In this document: positions 1-6,941 of the stretch, one piece after another
Layout of the letters: each line of letters starts with the position of its first letter
How positions within the stretch are numbered: position 1 is the stretch's first letter
NCBI GenBank assembly: GCA_003229235.1
Contig: QIIH01000138.1
Coordinates: forward strand, 1-7,784
Source of the DNA: Flavobacteriales bacterium
GTDB taxonomy: Bacteria; Bacteroidota; Bacteroidia; Flavobacteriales; Flavobacteriaceae
Direction: 5' to 3'
DNA length: 7,784 nt
Position numbers and translations under genes: made by a program
The notes under the pieces: model-generated
The model's input: the letters and a program-made list of their open reading frames with translations, nothing else
What the model was told of the DNA's origin: nothing
The model's database searches: none

Positions 1-920
1 TTTGTTTTGACCGAAACGTTTTTACTTTTCACTAATCTGTCGGACATCTTTTTAAAGTTCTCTGCGCCGCCTTTGTTCCATCGGAATTGCTGAGTTCTTG
101 CAGCACTAATAACTACTGGAAGTTCGGAGGGAGTTTCTACTTCTTCTAAATATTTAAACTTCCAATTTTTAAGTTGCGCGCGGTAACTCAAATCAAGATC
201 TTCTGTTAAGGTGTCGCCTTCCCAGTTTCCTGCGTCTATGATGCACTCTTTGCGCCAAATACCTGCAGTACCATTAAAATTGATAAAATGTCCGCGGCTG
301 TTGCGGCCTACTTGTTCTAGAGTAAAATGGGCGTCAAGCGCAAATGCTTGGACTCTCGTCAATAGCGAATAATCTCTGTTTATATGGCTCCATCGTGTTT
401 GTACAACACCAATTTGCGTATCTTTAAAATACGGAACTGTTCGTTTGATCCAATCCGATTCTGGTAAAAAATCGGCATCAAATATTGCAATAAACTCACC
501 TTTTGCAGTGGTAAGTCCTTCTTTAAGAGCGCCTGCCTTGAAGCCGGTGCGATGTGTACGTTTAATATGGCAAATGTCTAATCCTGTTTTTTGAAGTTGC
601 GCAATTATCCGTGCAGAATTTTCGAGGGATTCGTCTGTAGAATCATCTAAGACTTGTATTTCTAATCTGTCTTTTGGATAGTCTAATTTGCTGATATTCA
701 TCAGCAAGCGCTCCATAACGTACATCTCGTTATAAACAGGAAGTTGAACCGTGACAAAAGGTATGTTGTCTGAGTCTGTTAGGCTAAACTTAGGGGCATT
801 ATCATGCTTTTTTTTAGAGGTAAGGTAGTTAAAAAGTAAGTTAAGTTGGGCTAGAGCATACAAAAAAATAAGTATGAGTGCTATCGAATAAACTACTAAA
901 ACAGAAAATTCCCAGATCAT
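1..920 (-). CDS. CslA/cellulose-synthase-like processive family 2 glycosyltransferase (C-terminus cut by window edge)
   Basis: My translation from the ATG at 918-920 stays open for 306 codons to the left edge, so the C-terminus, usually with further membrane segments, is missing; relatives run to roughly 480-500 residues. Residues about 5-27 form a membrane helix. A GT-A domain follows with all processive GT2 signatures: LPVYNE (60-65), LDDSTD (91-96), the metal-binding DAD (148-150), VQTRW (173-177), FNGTAGIWR (215-223), the catalytic-base motif TEDLD (239-243) and QQFRW (277-281, the QxxRW motif). The VQTRW/FNGTAGIWR/QQFRW pattern is closest to plant CslA (mannan/glucomannan synthase) and CslC. 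By family, it would polymerise a beta-linked hexan from a nucleotide sugar at the inner membrane. Whether the donor is GDP-mannose or UDP-glucose cannot be told from sequence. The start overlaps the preceding gene's stop by 4 bases (ATGA), suggesting translational coupling. Confidence 0.9.
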   Translation of the reverse strand, partial: MIWEFSVLVVYSIALILIFLYALAQLNLLFNYLTSKKKHDNAPKFSLTDSDNIPFVTVQLPVYNEMYVMERLLMNISKLDYPKDRLEIQVLDDSTDESLENSARIIAQLQKTGLDICHIKRTHRTGFKAGALKEGLTTAKGEFIAIFDADFLPESDWIKRTVPYFKDTQIGVVQTRWSHINRDYSLLTRVQAFALDAHFTLEQVGRNSRGHFINFNGTAGIWRKECIIDAGNWEGDTLTEDLDLSYRAQLKNWKFKYLEEVETPSELPVVISAARTQQFRWNKGGAENFKKMSDRLVKSKNVSVKT

Positions 921-1612
921 TTAGTAAAGCTATATTTAAAAATCCAACCTAATATTTTTACGCCAGCAAAAATAGCGCCTTTTACTGTCCCAGAGACTTT
1001 AGAAACTCCTATTCTGTTTCGATAGTTTACCGGTATTTCTAGATAAGTATATTTTTTTCGCACCACTTTTAACTGCATTTCTACGGTCCAGCCATAAGTT
1101 TTGTCTTGCATATTGAGTGCTACCAATTTGTCGTACTTAATTGCTCTAAAAGGGCCTAAATCTGTAAAAGTAGATCCAAACAACATACGCATTAAACTCG
1201 TGGCAAGCCAATTGCCAAAAACTTGTGGGACAGTCATAGCGTCTTTTTCACGTAAGCGTTTAACTCGGGCACCAATCACAAAATCGATGTCATCTTCTGC
1301 TATGGGTGCTACCAGCGTAGTGAGTTCTTCTGGGTAATCGCTGTAGTCTCCATCTAAAAAAACCACTATATCGGGTAAGGGCTGCATTAAAGCAATATGC
1401 TGCATTCCTTTAAGACAAGCATTGCCATATCCTCTATTGTTTTCGGTTAGGACAGTTGCTCCAGCTGTGGTCGCATTTGCCACTGTTTTATCTGTCGAAT
1501 TATTGTTTACTACAACTATCTCCCGAACTTGCTTTGGAATATCTGAGATAACTTTTGCTATCGAATCGGCCTCGTTATAAGCAGGAATTATGACATCAAT
1601 GATTGGATTCAT
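917..1612 (-). CDS. family 2 glycosyltransferase, dolichyl-phosphate-mannose-synthase-like
   Basis: A 231-residue soluble GT-A glycosyltransferase. Visible motifs are IPAYNEADSI (9-18) for nucleotide binding, VVNNNSTDKT (34-43), RGYGNACLKGM (60-70), the metal-binding FLDGDYSDYP (85-94), DFVIGAR (110-116), DLGPFRA (151-157), GWTVEMQ (174-180) and the basic RIGVSKVSGT (200-209). These are typical of the DPM1/polyprenyl-phosphate glycosyltransferase branch of GT2, which usually moves a hexose from a nucleotide sugar to a lipid phosphate on the cytosolic face of the membrane. The C-terminal multi-helix membrane domain of longer relatives is absent. The ATG at 1610-1612 shares one base with the stop of the upstream MORN gene (TAATG), and the gene's own stop overlaps the start of the CslA-like gene, so all three are probably co-translated. 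It may supply a lipid-linked sugar for the neighbouring synthase. That role and the sugar are inference. Confidence 0.88.
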   Translation of the reverse strand: MNPIIDVIIPAYNEADSIAKVISDIPKQVREIVVVNNNSTDKTVANATTAGATVLTENNRGYGNACLKGMQHIALMQPLPDIVVFLDGDYSDYPEELTTLVAPIAEDDIDFVIGARVKRLREKDAMTVPQVFGNWLATSLMRMLFGSTFTDLGPFRAIKYDKLVALNMQDKTYGWTVEMQLKVVRKKYTYLEIPVNYRNRIGVSKVSGTVKGAIFAGVKILGWIFKYSFTK

Positions 1613-2109
1613 TAGAAAGTAGCTTCGGGATTATCACGTCTAAAATCTCGTAATGTTTCCCATTCGCCTATTTTCTGATTTTTATGATACTTTTCGGCTT
1701 TGATGAGCTTGTTTTTACGATAGTGTAGTGCGTATCCGTGTTTTTGATCATTCTTGTATTGAAATTTGCTTTTTTTAGCTGTGTCAATTTCGTAAAAAAT
1801 CCACCAATCTTGTGCTCTATTTTGAATTAAATGCCCTTCTTTTTCTATTTGTCCTTTTTTTGAATAAAAATACCAATAACCGCTGCGTTGGTTTTTAGTA
1901 AAATGCCCTTTAGAAGCTACCTCGCCGTTAGGATGATAAAAAAGCCAGTAATCTGTTTTTTGCTTCTGTTTTTGCCAGCCTTCTGCTTTAAGGTTTCCGT
2001 TTGAATAGTATTCTTTTTTGTAAGTGCGCTCCGCAGAATTGTTTGCCAATATCACTGGACTCCCTAAGAGCCCAACAATCATAAAAATAAGTATATGGCG
2101 TTTCATCAT
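1612..2109 (-). CDS. secreted MORN-repeat (YwqK-type) protein
   Basis: A 165-residue protein with an N-terminal signal peptide: MMKRH, then a hydrophobic stretch (about 6-20) and a likely cleavage near ILA-NN (about 22/23). The mature part consists of about four degenerate repeats of roughly 23 residues with the pattern G-x-W-x-F-Y-x3-G-x2-x2-G. Examples are YWLFYHPNGEVASKG (54-68), YWYFYSKKGQIEKEG (78-92) and WWIFYEIDTAKKS (92-104); the last unit ends in GEWETL (148-153). This is the MORN-variant repeat found in proteins annotated 'YwqK family antitoxin'. No toxin partner is visible, so the antitoxin label should not be carried over. An exported beta-repeat protein co-translated with two glycosyltransferases may help polymer handling or assembly at the envelope, but its function is unknown. 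Two adjacent ATG codons (2107-2109 and 2104-2106) are possible starts. The gene follows the polyferredoxin gene after 46 bases. Confidence 0.82.
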   Translation of the reverse strand: MMKRHILIFMIVGLLGSPVILANNSAERTYKKEYYSNGNLKAEGWQKQKQKTDYWLFYHPNGEVASKGHFTKNQRSGYWYFYSKKGQIEKEGHLIQNRAQDWWIFYEIDTAKKSKFQYKNDQKHGYALHYRKNKLIKAEKYHKNQKIGEWETLRDFRRDNPEATF

Positions 2110-2155
2110 ATGGCATTAGACGAAAGGAAAAACAAAGCCTAACGTGATTATTAAA

Positions 2156-3739
2156 TTATTTTTGATTTACTAAATCCATTAAATCTAAATCGTTGCCAAG
2201 TAATACCTCGGTTGGGTTAATTCGCCCGTTGGTTTCGCCATTTTCTAATTTAAGCACGCCTCTTGGGCATACTGCCGAACAAATACCGCATCCTACGCAG
2301 CTTGCTCTAACAATATTTTCGCCTTTTTGAGCATAAGCCCTTACATCGATACCCATTTCGCAGTACGTACTACAATTTCCGCAAGAGATACACTGCCCAC
2401 CATTGGTGGTAATTCTGAATTTAGAGAACAATCGTTGTTGTAAACCAAGAATTGCTGCCATAGGGCAGCCCATTCTGCACCAGACTCGATTTCCAAAAAT
2501 AGGATAAAAACCTGTTCCTATTACGCCACTAAAAATTGAGCCAATTAAAAACCCGTATGCAGCTCGTACACCCCCTGTTTCAAAAATCAATAAATTTCCA
2601 GACTCAGTCGCAAAATGAAGCCCAATTAACGCTAGAATAATAACTAAATATCCAATCGCACCATAACGCGCATCTTTTTTTAGTTCCTGTTTTTTGTATT
2701 TCCAGATTAACCCAAAAATTAACGTGAGCAAAACACCTACGCAAATCAAAAAGACATCTTTACTAAACCAATACTTGGTACCGTCACCCAAATAAGAATG
2801 AATAACCCCTGTGGTTGTTACAACTGCAAAAACCAATACGCTATGCACTACCCAACGCTCAATCTTCCAAGCAGATTGCGATTTGTCGCTCAAATGTCTA
2901 AAGGAATCTCCAGCTGTTTCTGCAAGGCCACCACAACCACAAACCCAGCTGCAATACCAGCGTTTTCCGTATTTATAAGTGAGTATAGGTGTAACCACCA
3001 AAATAGATACGATACCCCAAATGAGCATAGTAAGGCCCAAGCTTCCATTTACTAAAAGGCCATCTACATTCCACTGATCGAATAAATAATAGTTAAGCGG
3101 CCAGACGCTTTTAAGGTCGTAAAATGGCAAATCGCCGTTTAAACGAGCCATAAGCTCTGGAATTAGAAAAGCAAATATGGTTTGAAAAAACATTACACTT
3201 GCAGTCCTTATTTTTTCGTAGTTATTGTGTCTGTACTTCCAAATAAATTTAATTCCGAAGGCAACAATTGCAATGGTATACAAAACGCCATACACAAACC
3301 ACTGGCTTGCAGGCGATCCTTTTAAAAAGTGAGAGAGTGGGTCGAACAAGGCAATAAGCCCAGTATTAGCAGTGCCATCTGTACCTTGGCCTAAAAGCCC
3401 CTCGTAAAAATATAAAACGATATAAAAGCCTGTTAATGCAAGGCCAACAATCCAAGCCCAAAAGCCACGATTAGCAATAGATTTAAACCAAACTCCGTCA
3501 TTTTTTATTCCAGGCAGGGTGTTTTTGTATTGATCATATCCAAACCAAATAATTCCAGATCCAATAGATAGTAATGCAATTGTAAGCCATACACCTTGAT
3601 TTGGCAGATTAACATTAAATCCTGCCAAGGCCAAAACAAATAACCCAAATACACCAAGAACCGTAGCTCCTTTTTGCGCTAAACTTAAAGAGGCTGGAGG
3701 TTGTCCAGATAAACTCATGTTTTTTTGTACAGTGCTCAT
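2156..3739 (-). CDS. polytopic membrane 4Fe-4S polyferredoxin, NapH/NosR/CcoG-like
   Basis: A 527-residue protein with about ten hydrophobic segments (roughly 24-43, 49-67, 92-113, 147-167, 180-198, 230-254, 295-315, 328-347, 360-377, 391-412). It carries a C-terminal cytoplasmic-type double ferredoxin domain: CISCGNCSTYC (450-460) and CVGCGICSAVCP (481-492), the ligands for two [4Fe-4S] clusters. Two membrane-associated cysteine motifs typical of NapH/NosR are also present, CSWVCGCGG (263-271) and CRMGCP (421-426). In the first, the usual CxxxCP proline is replaced and an extra cysteine gives CxxxCxC. The periplasmic FMN-binding domain of NosR is absent. Family knowledge suggests electron transfer between a cytosolic donor or quinol and an exported acceptor. 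The oxidoreductase gene lies 3 bases upstream, making it the obvious donor; the acceptor is unknown. The start at 3739 is preferred for its tight spacing, with Met8 as an alternative. Family placement is firm, but the physiological role is not. Confidence 0.88.
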   Translation of the reverse strand: MSTVQKNMSLSGQPPASLSLAQKGATVLGVFGLFVLALAGFNVNLPNQGVWLTIALLSIGSGIIWFGYDQYKNTLPGIKNDGVWFKSIANRGFWAWIVGLALTGFYIVLYFYEGLLGQGTDGTANTGLIALFDPLSHFLKGSPASQWFVYGVLYTIAIVAFGIKFIWKYRHNNYEKIRTASVMFFQTIFAFLIPELMARLNGDLPFYDLKSVWPLNYYLFDQWNVDGLLVNGSLGLTMLIWGIVSILVVTPILTYKYGKRWYCSWVCGCGGLAETAGDSFRHLSDKSQSAWKIERWVVHSVLVFAVVTTTGVIHSYLGDGTKYWFSKDVFLICVGVLLTLIFGLIWKYKKQELKKDARYGAIGYLVIILALIGLHFATESGNLLIFETGGVRAAYGFLIGSIFSGVIGTGFYPIFGNRVWCRMGCPMAAILGLQQRLFSKFRITTNGGQCISCGNCSTYCEMGIDVRAYAQKGENIVRASCVGCGICSAVCPRGVLKLENGETNGRINPTEVLLGNDLDLMDLVNQK

Positions 3740-3742
3740 GTT

Positions 3743-5047
3743 TTAAGAATTTACAGGTTGGTTAAAAAACGCATTTGAAATTTGGGACTCAAAGGACTTA
3801 TAAAACTCTGGATCAAAATTAGCTTCTATTAAATGGTCTATCACAAAATCTACATCCTTTTGCTGGGTTAGCCAGGCGTCAAAAACCTCATGACGCATGC
3901 GTATTCCAAAGGTGTTGATGCCTAAAAATATCCTTGTTTCCTTGTTATATGCAATCGTGATACATTTAGTGTCGTCTACATGCTTCCAATGAAAATGTTG
4001 CTCTTCGTCTTTCTTGATACTTTCACTAAAAACCCAGCCATAGGTTTGATATTCAATATCAAAAAATTTGGCACTGTTAAACCAATGCCCTGGCTTATAC
4101 TCTGTAGGCTTGCCACAAATTGTTTGGGCTAAAGTCTCTCCCATAAGGCGTCCTGTATACCAAACGGCCTCAATAGGGCGACGCTGCCCAATAGCTTTGT
4201 GCTGCTCTGCGCAGTCTCCAATAGCATAAACGCCTTTGATGTTGGTTTCTAGTAATCGATTCACTTTTATTCCACGACCAAGTTCGATCCCACTGTCTTT
4301 TAAAAAGGAAATATTGGGTGACACTCCCGCAGTTAATCCAACCAAGTCACAAGCGATCTCTTCGCCAGTTTCTTCAATTATCACGGCTTTAACATGGCCG
4401 TTTTCGTCGGATATAATTTCTTTAAGGTTCTCACCCAAACGCAGATCTATATGATGGTTTTTAATATGTCTGTTAAGCATTTCGCTCTCTCCTTTGGGCA
4501 GAACTCCATTCCAAAAACTTTCTTCGCGTACTAGAAAAGTAACAGGGATCTTACGAGTGCTTAGCATTTCGGCGAGTTCGATGCCTATAAGACCGCCACC
4601 CACAATTACGGTGCGTTTACATACATCTTTGTTAGGTGCATTTTGCTCTAGGTCATCTAAATCTTGTTTGGAGTATAAACCTTGTACTCCTTTTAAGTCT
4701 TGCCCTGGCCAACCAAAATTATTGGGTTTTGAGCCAACGGCTAAAATTAGTTTGTCATATCTCATGGTTTCGCCATCGGCAAAAACCAAAGACTTATTGT
4801 GATGATCTACTTTTGAAACATAGCCGTTTTTAAGTTCGATACGATTCTTTTTCCAAAAACCATCTTCGTAAGGCTTGGTATGCTCGTACTTCATATGTCC
4901 CATATAAATGTACATAAGTGCTGTACGAGAAAAAAAGTGATCGGTCTCTGCCGAAATAATTGTGATGTCCTTGTCGGATTGCTTGCGAATATGCCTAGCG
5001 GCAGTAACCCCAGAAATTCCGTTGCCTATAATAACGATGTGTTCCAT
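3743..5047 (-). CDS. FAD/NAD(P)-dependent pyridine nucleotide oxidoreductase
   Basis: A 434-residue flavoprotein of the pyridine nucleotide-disulfide oxidoreductase fold. The N-terminal FAD-binding Rossmann motif is IVIIGNGISGVTAARHI (4-20, GxGxxG). A second Rossmann motif, VIVGGGLIGIELAE (147-160), binds NAD(P)H. YAIGDCAEQ (274-282) is the FAD-ribityl aspartate motif. No CxxC redox disulfide is present, so this is not a thioredoxin- or lipoamide-reductase type. It resembles reductases that pass electrons to ferredoxin- or rubredoxin-like partners. The roughly 95-residue C-terminal region (about 340-434, containing GINTFGIRMRHEVFDAWL) is a reductase-type dimerisation domain. No signal peptide is seen, so it should be cytosolic. 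It is first in the minus-strand set and lies 3 bases before the membrane polyferredoxin gene; the two most likely form an NAD(P)H-to-[4Fe-4S] electron-transfer pair. The final electron acceptor is not encoded recognisably here. Confidence 0.9.
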   Translation of the reverse strand: MEHIVIIGNGISGVTAARHIRKQSDKDITIISAETDHFFSRTALMYIYMGHMKYEHTKPYEDGFWKKNRIELKNGYVSKVDHHNKSLVFADGETMRYDKLILAVGSKPNNFGWPGQDLKGVQGLYSKQDLDDLEQNAPNKDVCKRTVIVGGGLIGIELAEMLSTRKIPVTFLVREESFWNGVLPKGESEMLNRHIKNHHIDLRLGENLKEIISDENGHVKAVIIEETGEEIACDLVGLTAGVSPNISFLKDSGIELGRGIKVNRLLETNIKGVYAIGDCAEQHKAIGQRRPIEAVWYTGRLMGETLAQTICGKPTEYKPGHWFNSAKFFDIEYQTYGWVFSESIKKDEEQHFHWKHVDDTKCITIAYNKETRIFLGINTFGIRMRHEVFDAWLTQQKDVDFVIDHLIEANFDPEFYKSFESQISNAFFNQPVNS

Positions 5048-5234
5048 TAGTTTGAGATAATTGGTATAGTAGTCGATTCTAAAGTTACTTACATTACAGC
5101 TCTTTTTAATTTAGAATGGTTTTAAATAATAAAATTTTTGTAAGGATTTAAATTAGGGTCTAATGTTAAATATTTCAAAAAAAATGTAAGTGAACACAAA
5201 TCCACTACGACAGAGCTGTCATAAAAGATAAAAC
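5048..5234. promoter_or_regulatory. divergent intergenic region between redox and DUF547 gene sets
   Basis: This AT-rich 187-base region must hold the promoters for both gene directions, because transcription diverges from it. A 9-base inverted repeat is present: ACTTACATT at 5087-5095 and AATGTAAGT at 5183-5191. Three TTAC units lie at 5085-5097. I did not find a full Bacteroidota-type promoter (TTG, about 19 bases, TAnnTTTG) for either direction. The best -7 match is TAACTTTA on the minus strand at 5080-5087, and it has no TTG at the right distance. The regulatory role is inferred from gene layout. Confidence 0.5.
5206..5223. promoter_or_regulatory. short palindrome upstream of the DUF547 gene, possible operator
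   Basis: An 18-base imperfect dyad is present. The core GACAG-AG-CTGTC (5209-5220) is perfectly symmetric with a 2-base centre, one mismatched pair flanks it, and TA/TA pairs close it. It ends 11 bases before the ATG at 5235, where a bound regulator could block transcription or translation. A 5-base arm can occur by chance, and I recognise no known regulator motif. Confidence 0.3.
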
Positions 5235-5951
5235 ATGAAGCGATCAACACTAATCATTATCCTGACCTTAACTCTCTCATCATTTGTAGTTAAATCACAA
5301 ACTACAGCCAACTTCTTTACCAAATCTGATGCTTTTTTTAGTTCGTATGTAGCTTCGGGTAAAGTTAACTACAAAGCGATTAATACAACTCCAGCAGGAT
5401 TGGACGAGCTCTTGAATATTGCTAGTGCTATGGACTTGAGTAATCAAAGCGCAGACACTAAAAAGGCTTTTTGGATTAACGCCTATAACTTGGCTGTGAT
5501 TAAAGGAGTTATTGACAACTATCCTATTAAATCCCCTTTGGATAAAAAAGGGTTTTTTGATAAAATCACTTATAATCTAGCAGGTAAGAAAATAACATTA
5601 AACGATTTAGAAAATAAAATGATTCGCGCTATATATAACGATGCACGAATTCATTTTGTCCTAGTATGTGGTGCTATTGGCTGCCCTCCTTTAATAAATG
5701 AGGCTTATTTACCTGAAAGTTTAGATACACAACTTGAAAGGCAGACTAAGGCAGCTCTAAATAGCGCTAATTTTATTCAGGTAAAAAAGAGTAAAGTATT
5801 GATTTCTGAGATTTTTAAATGGTATAACGAGGATTTTGTAAACTCAGATAACGATTTAATAGATTTTTTAAATGCCTATCGTAATGATCCTATTCCGAGT
5901 GATTCTAAGTTAGGATACTACAATTATGACTGGAAGTTAAACACACAATAA
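5235..5951 (+). CDS. exported DUF547 domain protein
   Basis: A 238-residue protein with a signal peptide (MKRS, hydrophobic about 5-18, cleavage probably near VKSQT at 19-23), so it is exported. The rest is one DUF547 domain. Its hallmarks are AFWINAYNLAVIKGV (78-92), DNYPIKS (94-100), ARIHFVLVCGAIGCPPL (137-153) with the conserved Cys145 and Cys150, and a terminal YDWKLN (231-236). The biochemical function of DUF547 is not established. The paired cysteines (CxxxxC, not CxxC) suggest a redox, metal or catalytic thiol role, but this is inference. The gene is divergent from the oxidoreductase/polyferredoxin genes across a shared 187-base region and may be co-regulated with them. It is followed at 81 bases by the barrel gene in the same direction. 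Length and domain ends look complete. Confidence 0.88.
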   Translation: MKRSTLIIILTLTLSSFVVKSQTTANFFTKSDAFFSSYVASGKVNYKAINTTPAGLDELLNIASAMDLSNQSADTKKAFWINAYNLAVIKGVIDNYPIKSPLDKKGFFDKITYNLAGKKITLNDLENKMIRAIYNDARIHFVLVCGAIGCPPLINEAYLPESLDTQLERQTKAALNSANFIQVKKSKVLISEIFKWYNEDFVNSDNDLIDFLNAYRNDPIPSDSKLGYYNYDWKLNTQ

Positions 5952-5972
5952 ATTTTATAAAGCCTTCCTATC

Positions 5973-6005
5973 GTTCGGCACTTGATATGGTGTCAAGCTC
6001 CGAAC
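5973..6005 (+). other. intercistronic RNA hairpin between DUF547 and barrel genes
   Basis: A strong two-part stem-loop. The lower stem GTTCGG (5973-5978) pairs with CCGAAC (6000-6005), followed by a 2x2 internal loop. The upper stem 5981-5987 pairs with 5991-5997 (7 pairs, one T.G wobble) and closes a 3-base loop, TGG. No T-run follows on either strand, so it is not a classical intrinsic terminator. It may be an mRNA stability or processing element within the 5952-6032 spacer, an attenuator, or a protein-binding site. The pairing is seen directly; the function is inferred. Confidence 0.6.
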
Positions 6006-6032
6006 CAGGAAGCACAACTAAAAACAACAACT

Positions 6033-6902
6033 ATGAAAACAAAAAGTATCATTGCAGGTTTTATTTGCCTAATTTCAACAGGCCTATGGGCTCAGGAACA
6101 AGAGTCGGAAGGCTCGGTTATTCAAACATTAACCCCATCAAAACTTATAGGGAAAGGTCAATTTGATTTAAAATGGTTTAACAATCTTTACACGCAAACC
6201 GAAAGTACTTTCTCTGAGGGACGGGAAGACAGAGAGACGTTTTTTACCAGCACGCTTGAGGGATACACAGGAGTAGGGCAAAACAAGCGAGTAAATGTGG
6301 GCTTGATATTAGAAATTAGAAGTAATGTTATTGCAGATAGAAGTGCGTTAGATGTCTTTCAATTTGATGGTGAGCGTGGGACCGCGCGAAGCGGACTTAC
6401 TTCGATTGCACCTTCTGTAAAGTTTGTGCCCTTTAAAAGTATAAACAACTTTTCTGTTCAGAGTTCATTTTTTATTCCATTAATTGATAATGAGGTAGAA
6501 GAAGGTGTGTTTTTAGATCAAAACGGGTATACATGGCAAAACCGCTTCTTTTATGATTACACATTTACGGGAGATGAGTTTCAGTTGTTTGCCGAGCTTA
6601 ATTCTGAACTCAGTTTTGGAGATAAGCAAGAAAGTTTTGCAAATAATAGTTTGCGGTTAACACCAGGAATTTTTCTGAGCTATTTCCCGTCTAGTTCTTT
6701 TACCATATTGGGGCTAGTACAGCATTCACAACTTATCGACTTAGGGAATAATTTCTCACAAGACTTTACTGCAGTAGGAGGTGGGCTCAAATACCAACTC
6801 ACAAAAGAACTTAATATTGAAGCTTTGTATACAAATTTTGTACGTGGAAACGACACCGGTCTTGGCGAAACATTCAATCTAGGATTTAGAGCTGTGTTTT
6901 AA
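6033..6902 (+). CDS. predicted outer-membrane beta-barrel protein
   Basis: I place the start at the ATG at 6033, giving 289 residues, because it begins a clean signal peptide (MKTKSIIAGF..., hydrophobic to about 18, cleavage after LWAQ). An upstream in-frame TTG at 5982 would add 17 charged or polar residues, lies inside the hairpin, and would spoil the signal. The mature protein has many alternating hydrophobic/polar strands rich in aromatic residues. Examples are FDLKWFNNLYTQ, NVGLILEIRSNV, FFYDYTFTG and LNIEALYTNFVRG. It ends in Phe (GFRAVF), the C-terminal signature of outer-membrane barrels. It resembles small porin-like 'transporter'/MetA-type barrel families, but I cannot name a substrate. 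A GH113-like lipoprotein gene follows after 39 bases, so the barrel could serve sugar uptake or export. An alternative is a generic structural or channel barrel. Confidence 0.72.
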   Translation: MKTKSIIAGFICLISTGLWAQEQESEGSVIQTLTPSKLIGKGQFDLKWFNNLYTQTESTFSEGREDRETFFTSTLEGYTGVGQNKRVNVGLILEIRSNVIADRSALDVFQFDGERGTARSGLTSIAPSVKFVPFKSINNFSVQSSFFIPLIDNEVEEGVFLDQNGYTWQNRFFYDYTFTGDEFQLFAELNSELSFGDKQESFANNSLRLTPGIFLSYFPSSSFTILGLVQHSQLIDLGNNFSQDFTAVGGGLKYQLTKELNIEALYTNFVRGNDTGLGETFNLGFRAVF

Positions 6903-6941
6903 TGCCTTATTATTTGTAAATTCATCGGTAAAATTATTGGA

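Noticed and set aside
1101..1337. Open frame of 78 codons on the plus strand
   Set aside because: It lies fully inside the minus-strand DPM-like glycosyltransferase, which has clear family motifs, and encodes nothing recognisable.
1612..2109. Toxin-antitoxin module based on the YwqK-type name
   Set aside because: The neighbours are glycosyltransferases and a polyferredoxin, no toxin gene is present, and the protein has a signal peptide.
2110..2155. Internal promoter between polyferredoxin and MORN genes
   Set aside because: The closest match, TAGGCTTTG on the minus strand, has one extra base in the -7 spacing, and no TTG box lies upstream.
2798..3055. Cysteine-rich plus-strand open frame
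   Set aside because: It is antisense to the membrane polyferredoxin; the cysteines result from codons read in the wrong frame.
4236..4833. Three plus-strand open frames of 65-102 codons
   Set aside because: They are antisense shadows of the FAD oxidoreductase, with low-complexity composition and no motifs.
5080..5087. TAACTTTA as a -7 promoter element for the oxidoreductase gene
   Set aside because: It matches 7 of 8 positions of the Bacteroidota consensus, but no TTG lies at the expected distance upstream, so it is not listed as a promoter.
5973..6005. Intrinsic terminator after the DUF547 gene
   Set aside because: The hairpin is strong but no T-run follows on either strand, and the next gene starts only 27 bases later.
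6680..6877. Minus-strand open frame of 65 codons
   Set aside because: It lies within the barrel gene, whose C-terminal Phe signature and strand pattern support the plus-strand reading.
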